Below are positions 1 through 9,600 of a stretch of DNA of 64,000 nucleotides, piece after piece. The notes below the pieces were generated by a model, which worked only from the letters and a program-made list of their open reading frames with translations, was not told where the DNA came from and made no database searches. The stretch covers positions 81,532 through 145,531 of the forward strand of contig SUZI01000003.1 of NCBI GenBank assembly GCA_015060005.1, written 5' to 3'. How positions within the stretch are numbered: position 1 is the first letter of the stretch; each line of letters starts with the position of its first letter. Source of the stretch: Rikenellaceae bacterium. GTDB lineage: Bacteria > Bacteroidota > Bacteroidia > Bacteroidales > Rikenellaceae. The translations under genes and the position numbers were made by a program.

Positions 1-1317
1 AATGGCCACGAGGTCATCTACCGCATCCCCCAGGGTGTCGATGTCATTGCTCTCCGCTACCGCGAGACAGGCTACGACACCGATTTCAGCGGCACCTTCA
101 TCTGCAACGATGATTTCCTCAACCGCCTCCGCACCAAGGCTCTTCGCACCCTCTATGTTACTATGCGAGACAACTATATGGACTGCCCCGACCGCGAGCG
201 TTCACAGTGGTGGGGCGATGAGGTCAACGAGCTTGGCGAGGCTTTCTACGCTTTGGACAGCCGCGGACAGCTCCTCGCACGCAAGGGTATCCTTGAGCTG
301 GTCAATTGGCAACGCGAAGATGGTGTCCTCTACTCCCCTTGCCCATCTGTCATCTGGCGTAATGAGCTCCCTTCGCAGATGTTAGCTTCGGTGGGCTACT
401 ATGGCTTCTACACCTGGTATTTTTATAGTGGCGACGAGAGTATCATCCGCCACATTTACGACCCCGTAAAACGCTATCTGCACGATGTGTGGCAGATGGA
501 CGACGAGGGCTTGGTCATCACTCGCCACGGCGATTGGTCGTGGGGCGATTGGGGCGACAATATCGACCTCGACCTGCTTCTCAACTGCTGGTACTATTTG
601 GCTCTGAAGGCGGAACGTGAGTATGCCCTCCTGCTCGACAAGCAGAGCGATGTCGAGATGATTGAGGCTAAGATGGAGGGTATGCGTCAGAGTTTCAACC
701 GCCGTTTCTGGCAGGGCAACGAATACCGTTCGCCATCGTATGAGGGTAAGACCGACGACCGTGGACAAGCTATGGCTGTTCTGGCAGGCTTCGCACCCAA
801 GGATTACTACCCTGCCATCCTGAAGGTACTCAAGCGTGAACACCACGCCAGCCCTTATATGGAGAAATATGTAGGCGAGGCTCTCTTTAAGATGGGCTAT
901 GCCGACTACGCACTTCAACGCACCCGCGAACGTTTCGATAAGATGGTCAACCACCCTACACTCACCACCTTGTGGGAGGGCTGGGGCATTGGCAGCGAGG
1001 GCTTCGGTGGCGGCTCTATCAACCACGCCTGGAGCGGTGGCACACTCACCCTACTCTCGCAGTATGTTGCCGGCATTGCTCCGCTGAAGCCAGGCTTCGA
1101 GGAGTTCCGCATAGCTCCGCAGATGGGCGATTTGACCTCTGTCATAGCCTCTGTTGAGACACCTTACGGCACTATCCGCGTCTCAATCTTATGTGTTAAC
1201 GACGTTATGAATATCAACTTCGAAGTACCTACGGGCACCACTGCCCACATCACCCGCCGAGGTAAAGATGTTACCTTCGGAGCAGGTACTCACCACATAA
1301 GATTATCTCGCGAGTAG
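1..1317 (+). CDS. Alpha-L-rhamnosidase (GH78), 3' part
   Basis: The reading frame is open at the left edge, so the N-terminal part is missing; 438 residues are visible. The family hydrolyses terminal alpha-L-rhamnose from plant or bacterial glycans by an inverting mechanism. The segment DCPDRERSQWWGD (visible residues 61-73) matches the GH78 DCPxRxERxGWxGD signature that carries catalytic acidic residues. Further on are TLWEGW, matching the family's T-[IL]-W-E-x-W site, and NHAWSGG, which precedes the usual small C-terminal beta domain (VAGIAPLKPGFEEFRIAP). It ends 51 bp before the MATE gene, which has its own promoter box. In gut Bacteroidales such enzymes usually act in the periplasm or outside the cell; whether it has a signal peptide lies outside the window. 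The family call is firm, the exact substrate is not. Confidence 0.88.
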   Translation, partial: NGHEVIYRIPQGVDVIALRYRETGYDTDFSGTFICNDDFLNRLRTKALRTLYVTMRDNYMDCPDRERSQWWGDEVNELGEAFYALDSRGQLLARKGILELVNWQREDGVLYSPCPSVIWRNELPSQMLASVGYYGFYTWYFYSGDESIIRHIYDPVKRYLHDVWQMDDEGLVITRHGDWSWGDWGDNIDLDLLLNCWYYLALKAEREYALLLDKQSDVEMIEAKMEGMRQSFNRRFWQGNEYRSPSYEGKTDDRGQAMAVLAGFAPKDYYPAILKVLKREHHASPYMEKYVGEALFKMGYADYALQRTRERFDKMVNHPTLTTLWEGWGIGSEGFGGGSINHAWSGGTLTLLSQYVAGIAPLKPGFEEFRIAPQMGDLTSVIASVETPYGTIRVSILCVNDVMNINFEVPTGTTAHITRRGKDVTFGAGTHHIRLSRE

Positions 1318-1339
1318 ACCGATTATCGTACAATTTTTG

Positions 1340-1347
1340 TATATTTG
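1340..1347 (+). promoter_or_regulatory. Promoter -7 box for MATE gene
   Basis: TATATTTG matches the Bacteroidetes -7 consensus TAnnTTTG and lies 21 bp before the MATE start codon. No clear -33 TTTG box is visible at the usual distance. Confidence 0.55.
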
Positions 1348-1368
1348 CTGCGGTTAAAAGGTTAGACA

Positions 1369-2691
1369 ATGGGAATGACAAAAGATATTCTGCGTATAGC
1401 AGTTCCAAACATTATCTCCAATATCACAGTGCCTATTATGGGCATCGCTGGAACTATCATCGCTGGACATCTCAACGACTCCATCACCACCATCGGTGCA
1501 TTGGCTATTGGTGTTTCGATATTCAATTTCATCTATTGGAACTGCTCCTTTATCCGTATGGGCACAAGTGGCATCACCGCCCAAGCATACGGAGCTAAAG
1601 ACTTCCACACCACCACCCTTATGCTCGCCCGAGCCATATTGGTCTCTGTGGTATTAGGTGTACTTATGCTTATTCTGCAACGCCCGTTGGGCGAGGGAGC
1701 ATTGACACTGATGAATGGTGGCGATATGGTTGCCGACTACTTCTACGCCCGCATCTGGGCTGTTCCGGCAGGTATTATGCTCTTTGGTCTTAACGGCTGG
1801 CTTACGGGTATGCAGAACGCCATCATCCCTATGGTTGTCTCTATCACCGTCAACATTATCCACGTCGCTTGCAGTATCTGGTTTGCCTTTGGCTTCGATA
1901 TGGGCATTGTCGGCATTGCCTACGCCTCTGTTGTTGCACAGTGGATAGGAGTCGTCGTTACCGCCCTTATCACCTGGTGGCACTATCGCAGCTGTTTCAC
2001 CGCTATTCGCTGGCGTGAGGTCATCGACGCCAAGGCTATGAAGACCTTCTTTGTCATCAACCGCGACATCATCATCCGCACCTTCTGCATCGTCTGCACC
2101 TACACCTTCTTTACCGCTGCTTCGGCACGTATGGGCGACGCAACAATCCTTGCGGTCAACACCATCCTTCTGCAGCTCTTCACGCTCTTCTCTTATATGA
2201 ACGATGGCTTCGCCTACTCGGCAGAGGCTCTTACGGGCAGATTTATCGGAGCAAGGGATATTGTCTCTCTCCGCAAGTGTATCAAACACTGCGTGGTGTG
2301 GGGCATACTTACAGGTGTTATCTTCGTTGCTGTCTACATCTTCTGGTGGGAGGAGTTGCTCTCATTCTTTATGAAGGAGCAGGGCTCCGATGTTGAGCGA
2401 CTACTCGCCTATGCCCGTCAATATATAGGTTGGATTATCGCTATCCCTATGGCTGCTGCCCTGCCATTTATTATGGATGGCATTATGGTCGGAGCTACAC
2501 AGTCGCGTGTTATGCGAGACTCTATGCTTATGGCTACGGTAGCCTACTTCGGTTTGTTCTACGCCTTCGAGCCCTTTATCGGCAACGATGCTCTGTGGCT
2601 CGCCTTCAGCTCCTATATGTTCCTGCGAGGCGTACTGCAATACTTCCTCTCACACCGCTTCCGCGATATCTATCGCACCATCGAGCCATAG
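1369..2691 (+). CDS. MATE family efflux transporter
   Basis: A 440-residue polytopic inner-membrane protein with about 12 hydrophobic segments, the usual size of the family. MATE proteins export cationic drugs, toxins or metabolites in exchange for Na+ or H+. The N-terminus (ILRIAVPNIISNITVPIMG...) and the repeated architecture of two six-helix halves (second half from about residue 220) are typical of the DinF/NorM-like Bacteroidetes branch. ATG start, preceded by its own -7 box. The substrate cannot be told from the sequence. The gene is convergent with the secG operon. Confidence 0.9.
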   Translation: MGMTKDILRIAVPNIISNITVPIMGIAGTIIAGHLNDSITTIGALAIGVSIFNFIYWNCSFIRMGTSGITAQAYGAKDFHTTTLMLARAILVSVVLGVLMLILQRPLGEGALTLMNGGDMVADYFYARIWAVPAGIMLFGLNGWLTGMQNAIIPMVVSITVNIIHVACSIWFAFGFDMGIVGIAYASVVAQWIGVVVTALITWWHYRSCFTAIRWREVIDAKAMKTFFVINRDIIIRTFCIVCTYTFFTAASARMGDATILAVNTILLQLFTLFSYMNDGFAYSAEALTGRFIGARDIVSLRKCIKHCVVWGILTGVIFVAVYIFWWEELLSFFMKEQGSDVERLLAYARQYIGWIIAIPMAAALPFIMDGIMVGATQSRVMRDSMLMATVAYFGLFYAFEPFIGNDALWLAFSSYMFLRGVLQYFLSHRFRDIYRTIEP

Positions 2692-2728
2692 CACTCCGCT
2701 CGAGCACTGCCCACAATGATACACAACG

Positions 2729-2760
2729 AAAAAAGCGAGAATGTTACCACATCCTCGCTT
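2729..2760 (-). terminator. Rho-independent terminator of the secG operon
   Basis: AAGCGAG (2733-2739) pairs with CTCGCTT (2754-2760); reading the minus strand the stem is followed by a T run. It lies about 30 bp beyond the secG stop. It may also slow transcripts from the convergent MATE gene. Confidence 0.65.
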
Positions 2761-2788
2761 ATTTCTTGATTTTTGATTTCAGCTTCGC

Positions 2789-3142
2789 TTACTCTGCCTC
2801 GGTTGCCTCAACTGCCTCGCCAGCCATCTCTGCAGCCTCGTTTGGCATACCCTCCTCAACAACTACAGTCTGCTGAGTTGCGTTCAAGTCGCCTGCAAAG
2901 TTGTTAACTGCGTTACCCTCTCCTGAGTTAATCGAGATGATGATACTCAAAGCAGCGATGATACCTGCCAACCACCAAGATGTCTTCTCAAGGATATTAG
3001 CTGACTCACGAACACCCATCACCTGGTTTGCTGCACCGAAGTTTGCTGCCATACCACTCTTTGGGCTCTGAACCAACACTGCAAGGATAAGCAAGATACT
3101 TGCAATCAAAATCACTACGATACTAATGCTTTCTAACAACAT
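2789..3142 (-). CDS. secG: Preprotein translocase subunit SecG
   Basis: A 117-residue protein with two membrane segments (about residues 5-23 and 56-72) separated by the SecG loop with VQSPKSGMAANFG, the conserved LVQ-x-x-K-G region. SecG assists SecYE/SecA in protein translocation across the inner membrane. The C-terminal tail is rich in Glu and Ala and longer than in E. coli, which is common in Bacteroidetes. It is the last gene of a minus-strand operon and follows the TPR gene by 9 bp. Confidence 0.95.
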   Translation of the reverse strand: MLLESISIVVILIASILLILAVLVQSPKSGMAANFGAANQVMGVRESANILEKTSWWLAGIIAALSIIISINSGEGNAVNNFAGDLNATQQTVVVEEGMPNEAAEMAGEAVEATEAE

Positions 3143-3151
3143 AATTAGATA

Positions 3152-3637
3152 CTATTTTTGATTATTACTCTCTATTTTTTCAAAACGTTCTGCAAAGTAA
3201 ACACTTTTTTCGGGATTTAGCAAACTTAATTTGCGATAAGTTTCTTTTGCAAGCTCATTTAGCCCCTGTTTGAGGTAAATTTCCGCCAACTCCTCACTCA
3301 CCAAATCATCCTCTTCAGCAAGTTCCGCCTCGGTTACAACCTCTATATCATCGCCCTTATCTTGAGCTACAATCTTATAGCTGTCGCGGCTTAGAAATCG
3401 GTCCATAATATCAGCCGAAGTGAGCGTTACAAGTCGTTCAATATCAATTGTTTGCTGCTCTATTTGAGGCATCTGCATCAACTCCTTCAACGCCGGGTTA
3501 CACTCCAGAGAAGCTATCTGCTCACCCCACGCTTTACTACCCCATCGGCACGCCGTAAGGAGCAACTCCACATCTTTTTTTTCGATGTGCGACGAGCCCT
3601 GTTGAGCCGAAGAAATATTTTCAATATTTTTTTTCAT
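3152..3637 (-). CDS. TPR-like protein of the secG operon, function unknown
   Basis: A 161-residue soluble protein with no signal peptide. Near the C-terminus (about residues 113-155) is one TPR-like helical pair (EELAEIYLKQGLNELAKETYRK...). The middle is acidic. This arrangement, a single TPR protein between lptE and secG, is familiar from other Bacteroidales but has no assigned role. It lies 3 bp after lptE, so translation is probably coupled. It could be a scaffold for the envelope proteins encoded around it; that is inference only. Confidence 0.75.
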   Translation of the reverse strand: MKKNIENISSAQQGSSHIEKKDVELLLTACRWGSKAWGEQIASLECNPALKELMQMPQIEQQTIDIERLVTLTSADIMDRFLSRDSYKIVAQDKGDDIEVVTEAELAEEDDLVSEELAEIYLKQGLNELAKETYRKLSLLNPEKSVYFAERFEKIESNNQK

Positions 3638-3640
3638 CTT

Positions 3641-4168
3641 CTACCAATTTGAGGCAGCTGCCATATAGATGTCGGTTACAAGCTGCTGGATAATCTCATC
3701 GTCGAGCTCCGTCTGAATCTCCGTCAGGAGTTGTGTTGAGTCATAGTCTGCAAACGCCTTAAATGTCTGGTTGAAAGATGCTTCTGGCTCAATCACATTA
3801 GTGAACTGCACCTTGATGGTGATTGTCAGTCGGTTCAGAATAGCATAGTCATCACTCGAGACAGAGGCTGTTGCCGATGTATATCCTACAATCTCACCCT
3901 CGAAGGCAAAGTCGCCACCCTCATCCACAAGCTGCAATTTTGTCTGACGCGAGAACTTATCCTTCAAAGCCTCCACAAAAGCTGTCGACAATGTAGGCGA
4001 CACCATAGGTGCGTTGTTGGGGAAATATGCCACGCTGAAGGTCTTAGCCGCCTCGGGGATACTCGCTCCCGAGAGTGTGTAGCCACCCTTCATAAAGATA
4101 CATCCTGTCAAGCCGAAGCACGAGAGCAGCAACACGATAGCCACCACGTGCGAAAGAAATCTTCTCAT
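3641..4168 (-). CDS. lptE: LptE-family LPS assembly lipoprotein
   Basis: A lipoprotein of about 175 residues. The signal peptide starts MRRFLSHVVAIVLLL and ends at the lipobox LTGC. The following domain (GYTLSGASIPEAAKTFSVAYF...) has the look of LptE, the plug of the LptD outer-membrane LPS translocon. The start chosen is the ATG at 4168, directly after the TAG of the sigma-54 gene. An in-frame ATG at 4183 would overlap that gene by 14 bp and put five extra residues before the signal peptide. The neighbourhood sigma-54 regulator/lptE/TPR/secG is a conserved Bacteroidales order, which supports the assignment more than sequence similarity to proteobacterial LptE would. Confidence 0.82.
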   Translation of the reverse strand: MRRFLSHVVAIVLLLSCFGLTGCIFMKGGYTLSGASIPEAAKTFSVAYFPNNAPMVSPTLSTAFVEALKDKFSRQTKLQLVDEGGDFAFEGEIVGYTSATASVSSDDYAILNRLTITIKVQFTNVIEPEASFNQTFKAFADYDSTQLLTEIQTELDDEIIQQLVTDIYMAAASNW

Positions 4169-4169
4169 A

Positions 4170-5384
4170 CTAAATATCTTCATCCGTAATACCCAAATCC
4201 TTCATACGACGATACAGCGTACGTTCCGAGAGGAACAGGTCGCGTGCCGCATCACGTCGTCTGCCCTTGTTATTCTTCAACGCCTGCAATATCTGCTCAC
4301 GCTGCATATCAGCCTTTGTTCGCTCACGCTGTGGCTCGTCGACCACCACCTCACTCTCGGCATAATCCACCACCTCGGCATGCTGCTTAACAACCGCCTC
4401 AGGCAGATAATTACGCACCTCGGCGGGCTGTTGCGGGTGGACAGGCTGACCCTGTAACACACTGCTAAGCATACGTTTAAGCTCATTTATGTCGCTACGC
4501 ATATCGAACAATATCTTGTAGAGCAACTCTCGCTCCGAGGCATACTCCTGACTACCCCCTCCTGAAAACGACATTGTCGGAGCCGACGTTGACACAGGCT
4601 CAAGGTACTTACGCAACACCTCGGCAGTAATCTCTCGCGAGGTCTCCAATGCCGAAATCTGCTCTGCCACATTCTTCAGCTGTCGTATGTTTCCACGCCA
4701 ATAATATGACATCAGCACACCTCGTGCCTCTTCGGTAAGTACCACCGATGGCATCTTATACTGCACCGCCACATCAGCAGCAAACTTCCTGAATAACAGA
4801 GGTATATCCTCCTTACGCTCACGCAATGGTGGCACCTCGATAGGCACTGTGTTCAAACGGAAAAACAAGTCCTCACGGAAGCGGCCACTATCAATCGCCT
4901 GCTGGAGATTGTTATTCGTAGCTGCCACAACTCGCACATTGGTTCTCTGCACTTTAGAAGAGCCGACACGAATAAACTCACCCGACTGCAACACACGCAG
5001 CAGACGCACCTGCGTTGCGAGAGGTAACTCACCCACCTCATCGAGGAAAATAGTACCTCCGTCAGCCTCCTCGAAGTAGCCCTTATGAGCCTCCAAAGCT
5101 CCTGTAAATGAGCCCTTTTCGTGTCCGAAAAGTTCCGAGTCGATAGTGCCTTCGGGTATCGCTCCGCAGTTCACTGCGATATACTTATTATGCTTGCGAG
5201 CCGAGTTCTCATGTATGATGCGAGGGAAAAATTCCTTGCCGACACCGCTCTCGCCCGTGATGAGCACCGAGAGGTCGGTGGGGGCTACTCGCAGAGCAAT
5301 AGCAATGACACGATTGAGCGATTCGGCATTTCCAATGATACCAAATCGTTGCTTAACACGTAGTATTTCGTTCTCTATTTGCAT
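4170..5384 (-). CDS. Sigma-54-dependent transcriptional activator without receiver domain
   Basis: About 404 residues: an AAA+ sigma-54 interaction domain directly at the N-terminus, then a linker and a Fis-type helix-turn-helix (NNKGRRRDAARDLFLSERT). Visible motifs are Walker A GESGVGKE, the sigma-54 contact loop GSFTGA (GAFTGA in most relatives), Walker B GGTIFLDEVGEL and the arginine-finger region FREDLFFRLN. There is no receiver, GAF or PAS domain, so it is either constitutively active or controlled by a partner protein. The ATG at 5384, 7 bp after the previous stop, is preferred; an ATG at 5429 would overlap the HU-CCDC81 gene by 38 bp. It would open sigma-54 promoters; its targets are unknown. 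Confidence 0.9.
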   Translation of the reverse strand: MQIENEILRVKQRFGIIGNAESLNRVIAIALRVAPTDLSVLITGESGVGKEFFPRIIHENSARKHNKYIAVNCGAIPEGTIDSELFGHEKGSFTGALEAHKGYFEEADGGTIFLDEVGELPLATQVRLLRVLQSGEFIRVGSSKVQRTNVRVVAATNNNLQQAIDSGRFREDLFFRLNTVPIEVPPLRERKEDIPLLFRKFAADVAVQYKMPSVVLTEEARGVLMSYYWRGNIRQLKNVAEQISALETSREITAEVLRKYLEPVSTSAPTMSFSGGGSQEYASERELLYKILFDMRSDINELKRMLSSVLQGQPVHPQQPAEVRNYLPEAVVKQHAEVVDYAESEVVVDEPQRERTKADMQREQILQALKNNKGRRRDAARDLFLSERTLYRRMKDLGITDEDI

Positions 5385-5391
5385 CGTTTCG

Positions 5392-6279
5392 TTACTTATT
5401 TTCGTCGATTGGTGTGATATATTCTGCATCGGGATTTGGAACTGTTGGCTCGGGCTTCGACATCACAACAACCTCCTCCTCTTCATCATTCACACTACTG
5501 AAAACTTCACCCCAGAGCAACATTCCGATAGCCAGCAGAGCTGCCGCCACAACCAGCACCAACAACCATCCGCTGATACCCTTCGACGAGCCGCCCTTAT
5601 AACCAGAGCCACGCTGCGAAATATTACTTGAGCCCTTATACTTCAACCCCTTGATAGAGCTGTCGCGACGTATGCTTGTCGACCTGAGCACCTCCTGACG
5701 GTCATCGTAGCGAGATTTACCCAACTCCTTGGGCTCGGGCTCGATATACTCCTCCTCATCGTCATACTCATCGTATACATCTCCTCGCACATCGGCTGCG
5801 GCAGACTCCTCAACCGAGATAGCAACCTCTTCCTCGGTCGCTACTGCAACATCGGCAGGCTCAACAACCTCAATCTCAGCTACTTGCTCCTCCACAGACT
5901 CCTCTGCGAGTTCTTCCGCTTTAGCCTGTGGCTGAATGACATCAACATCGAATACCTCGCCATCCATCTGAGGCTCATAATCGAAGAGCACCGTACCGTT
6001 ATCGCCATTGCGGAGTGTACCGAAGTTCTTCAACGAGCAAGCCAAGCCCTGCTGTAAACGGAAGTTAGCCTCGAAGACAAAGCGGTCGAGAAGAGCTGCC
6101 GCCTCAATAGCCGACAAGCCCTCCTCCACCAGCAAGCCACGAAGCACACCATCATCACCCTTCATAAGGTTAGAGAAGAGAATCTGCTCGCCCGCCTTCT
6201 TGACGATGAAAGTACCAAGATTGGGGACAACCAAGCGTTTGTTGGTTGCCAAATATTTCGATATAACCTCTACTACCAT
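5392..6279 (-). CDS. HU-CCDC81 domain membrane protein
   Basis: 295 residues. The N-terminal 100 residues (VISKYLATNKRLVVPNLGTF... NFGTLR) match the HU-like fold known as the HU-CCDC81/bacterial SPOR-associated domain, thought to bind proteins or peptidoglycan-associated partners rather than DNA. A long acidic linker follows, then a basic patch and one transmembrane helix (GWLLVLVVAAALLAIGMLLW, about residues 234-253) with a short C-terminal tail. No SPOR domain is visible after the helix, although many relatives have one. It is the first gene of the operon that runs to secG. The role is probably in the cell envelope or division; this is inference. Confidence 0.75.
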   Translation of the reverse strand: MVVEVISKYLATNKRLVVPNLGTFIVKKAGEQILFSNLMKGDDGVLRGLLVEEGLSAIEAAALLDRFVFEANFRLQQGLACSLKNFGTLRNGDNGTVLFDYEPQMDGEVFDVDVIQPQAKAEELAEESVEEQVAEIEVVEPADVAVATEEEVAISVEESAAADVRGDVYDEYDDEEEYIEPEPKELGKSRYDDRQEVLRSTSIRRDSSIKGLKYKGSSNISQRGSGYKGGSSKGISGWLLVLVVAAALLAIGMLLWGEVFSSVNDEEEEVVVMSKPEPTVPNPDAEYITPIDENK

Positions 6280-6299
6280 TTCGATATAATAATTTGGGA

Positions 6300-6307
6300 T
6301 AAAGGTA
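6300..6307 (-). promoter_or_regulatory. Possible -7 box for the HU-CCDC81/secG operon
   Basis: On the minus strand TACCTTTA, one base off TAnnTTTG, 21 bp before the start codon at 6279. A -33 box is not obvious. Confidence 0.4.
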
Positions 6308-6347
6308 CGAATTTTTTCTTAAAAGAAAAAACTATCTGCAACAACAG

Positions 6348-6379
6348 AAAAAAAAGTCGCCGACAAAATAATCGGCGAC
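6348..6379 (-). terminator. Strong intrinsic terminator in the 6.3-6.65 kb gap
   Basis: GTCGCCGA (6356-6363) pairs perfectly with TCGGCGAC (6372-6379) over an 8-nt loop; on the minus strand the stem is followed by eight T. It ends transcripts coming from the LRR gene or from a small RNA in the gap. Confidence 0.75.
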
Positions 6380-6606
6380 TCAATCAGGGGATCGCTCCTA
6401 CGACTTGTAACTGATTGATTTTTAACGTTGTGTTTGATAAAACACGTGGGGTTCTACACAGAAGTCATAATTTAAGCAAAAACCATCAGTGTAGAGGAAA
6501 AACCCACAAAAATAAGACACTGAAACGAGGCACCTACAGAAGATGCTCAGTGAATAAACATAAGGTGGCGTATGAGCGAACTACACTATTCACTACATAC
6601 GCCACC
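6380..6606 (-). ncRNA. Candidate structured RNA or long structured 3' UTR
   Basis: No credible gene lies in 6280-6645, but the stretch is full of hairpins. They are GGTGGCGTATG/CATACGCCACC (6564-6574 with 6596-6606, 11 bp); CACTGA-GCACC/GATGC-TCAGTG (6518-6552); GTGGG-TCTACAC/GTGTAGA-CCCAC (6446-6507, 5+7 bp); and TCAATCAG/CTGATTGA (6380-6387 with 6411-6418). The last is followed on the minus strand by the terminator at 6348-6379. The order of hairpins ending at a terminator suggests a minus-strand RNA of about 230-260 nt, or the 3' UTR of the LRR gene. It does not look like tmRNA, RNase P RNA or SRP RNA to me. No promoter is evident. Confidence 0.4.
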
Positions 6607-6645
6607 GATTGATGTTAATATATCTTTATAAAGATATTTTAGTTG

Positions 6646-9600
6646 TTACTCGAAGATATAACCATAAATAGCTGAACTATAATCGCTCCAATACTGTGAT
6701 GCTTTGTATGCTTCTACAGATTCTATTGGGACATAGAACTTGCAATCACGAGACTTACCCAAGAATGTGTTATCATACACTATAGGCGGAGTTGTTGCCT
6801 TGCAATATACCTCTTCTAACCTGCAATTTAGGAATGCCTCATCTCCAATCGAAGTCACGCCATTGCCAATAGTCATACTTGTCAGGCTGCGGCAATCATA
6901 GAATGCTCCTTTTCCAATCTCAGTCACGCTGTCGGGAATAGTGATGCTTGTCAGGCTGCGGCAACCTTTGAATGCATAACTTGCAATCCACCCCACGCCA
7001 TTGCCAATAGTCACACTTGTCAGGCTGCTGCAACCTTCGAATGCATGATATGCAATCCAAGTCACACCATTGCCAATAGTCACACTTGTTAGGTTTCTGC
7101 AATAATAAAATGTATACTCTCTAATCGAAGTCACGCTGTCGGGAATAGTTGCACTTGTCAGGCTGCTGCAACCATAAAATGCATACGCTCCAATCTCAGT
7201 CACGCTGTCGGGAATAGTTGCACTTGTCAGGCTGCTGCAACCATAAAATGCATACGCTCCAATCTCAGTCACGCTGTCAGGAATAGTCACACTTGTCAGG
7301 CTGCTGCAATCATAAAATGCATAATCTCCAATTGTAGTCACTCTGTCGGGAATATTTACACTTGTCAAGCTGCTGCAACCATAAAATGCACTACCGCCAA
7401 TCTCAGTCACGCTGTCGGGAATAGTTACACTTGTCAGGCTGCTGCAATATGCGAATGCTCCCGCTCCAATCGAAGTAACACTATTAGGAATAGTTACACT
7501 TGTCAGGCTGCTGCAATTTCGGAATGCCTCCTCTCCAATCGAAGTCACTCTGTCGTGAATAGTCACACTTGTCAGGCTGCTGCAACCAGAGAATGCACCC
7601 GCTCTAATCGAAGTCACTCTGTCGGGAATAGTTATACTTGTCAGGCTGCTGCAACCAGCGAATGCATAATCCCAAATCCAAATCATTCTGTCGGGAATAG
7701 TTACACTTGTCAGGCTGCTGCAACCAGCGAATGCACTACGTCCAATTGAAGTCACTCTGTCGGGAATAGTGATGCTTGTCAGGCTGCTGCAACCATAAAA
7801 TGCACAATCTCCAATCTTAGTCACGCTGTCGGGAATAGTTACACTTGTCAGGCTGCTGCAATTTCGGAATGCGTCCTCTCCAATCTCAGTCACGCTGTCG
7901 GGAATAGTTACACTTGTCAGGCTGCTGCAATCATAGAATGCTCCTTTTCCAATCGAAGTCACGCTGTCGGGAATAGTGATGCTTGTCAGGTTTCTGCAAC
8001 CATAGAATGCCTCCCTTCCAATCTCAGTCACTCTGTCGCCAATAGTTACACTTGTCAGGCTGCTGCAATCACAAAATGCACAATTTCCAATTGAAATCAC
8101 GCTGTCGGGAATTGTAACACTTGTCAGGCTGCGGCAATAAGCGAATGCATAACTTCCAATCGAAGTCACGCTGTCGCCAATAGTTACACTTGTCAGGCTG
8201 CTGCAACCATAGAATGCATAATCTCCAATCGAAGTCACGCTGTCGCCAATAGTTACACTTGTCAGGCTGCTGCAACCAGAGAATGCATACGCTCCAATCT
8301 CAGTCACGCCATTGCCAATAGTTCCAAATGTTAGGCTGCTGCAACCATCGAATGCATAATCTCCAATTGAAGTCACGCTGTCGGGAATAGTTACACTTGT
8401 CAGTCTGCTGCGACCTTTGAATGCATTTGCTCCTATCGAAGTGATATCTTTATCGAATTTAATTAATCCTATACCATTCTTGTAGGTATTTGATATTATA
8501 TTTGCATCAAAAGCTACAGCACTGTTAGGATAAACAATAGCACCATCATTGGAGGTATACCAAATTTCGTCGTACGCAATGTTTAATGGATACATATCAT
8601 TTGAGTAAGAACTCCAATATTCGTAAACTTTATACGCACTGCACAATTCAGCTGGCACATAAATTCTGCGATTGGGTACATTGGTATCAAACATACATGT
8701 AGACCCTTTAGGAGGTCTTACAGCGAGGCAATATACATCAGCCAAACTCTCACATTTGAAGAATGCATAACCTCCAATCTCAGTCACGCTGTCGGGAATA
8801 GTTATACTTGTCAGGCTACTGCAACCATAGAATGTATAATTTCCAATCTTTGTAATATTGCCACCAATAGTTAGTTTGGTAAATCCCGCGCCATAAAGCC
8901 AACCATTGTAAGAAGGGTAATTGGAGTTAGTATAATTGGTCTCAATAATTTTATTATTGATGATCAGTTCACCAGTGCAACCATAAAATGCACTATCGCC
9001 AATCGAAGTAACGCTGTCGGGAATAGTTACACTTGTCAGGCTACTGCAACCATAGAATGCATAATTCTTGATTGCGGTAATCTCCGATGGAATAGTGATG
9101 TCTGTCAATTTGCTACCATTAAGATAGAGGTCTGCACCTTCTCCAGTAGAGATGGTTACACCCCCAGAAAGAGGGTTTGCACTACTACTGCCAAAAACCA
9201 TCTTACACCAAGCCGATAAATCTGAAATATATACACTTGTCAGGCTGCTGCAACCAGAGAATGCATCCTCTCCAATCTCAGTCACGCTGTCGGGAATAGT
9301 TACACTTGTCAGGCTGCTGCAACCTTTGAATGCAGAACTTCCAATCTCAGTCACGCTGTCGGGAATAGTTACACTTGTCAATGACTTGCAATACTCGAAT
9401 GCATACTCTCCAATCGAAGTCACGCTATCGGGAATAGTGATGCTTGTCAATGAGGTACAATTATAGAATGCACGCTCTCCAATCGAAGTAACGCCATTGC
9501 CAATAGTTCCAAATGTTAGGTTGCTGCAATTATAAAATGCATAATCTCCAATCGAAGTCACGCTGTCGGGAATAACCAGCCCTGTTAACTCCTTGCCATC

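Noticed and set aside
6415..6612. 65-codon plus-strand frame in the structured gap
   Set aside because: It begins and runs through hairpin arms, has no recognisable domain or promoter, and its composition follows the RNA structure rather than coding bias.
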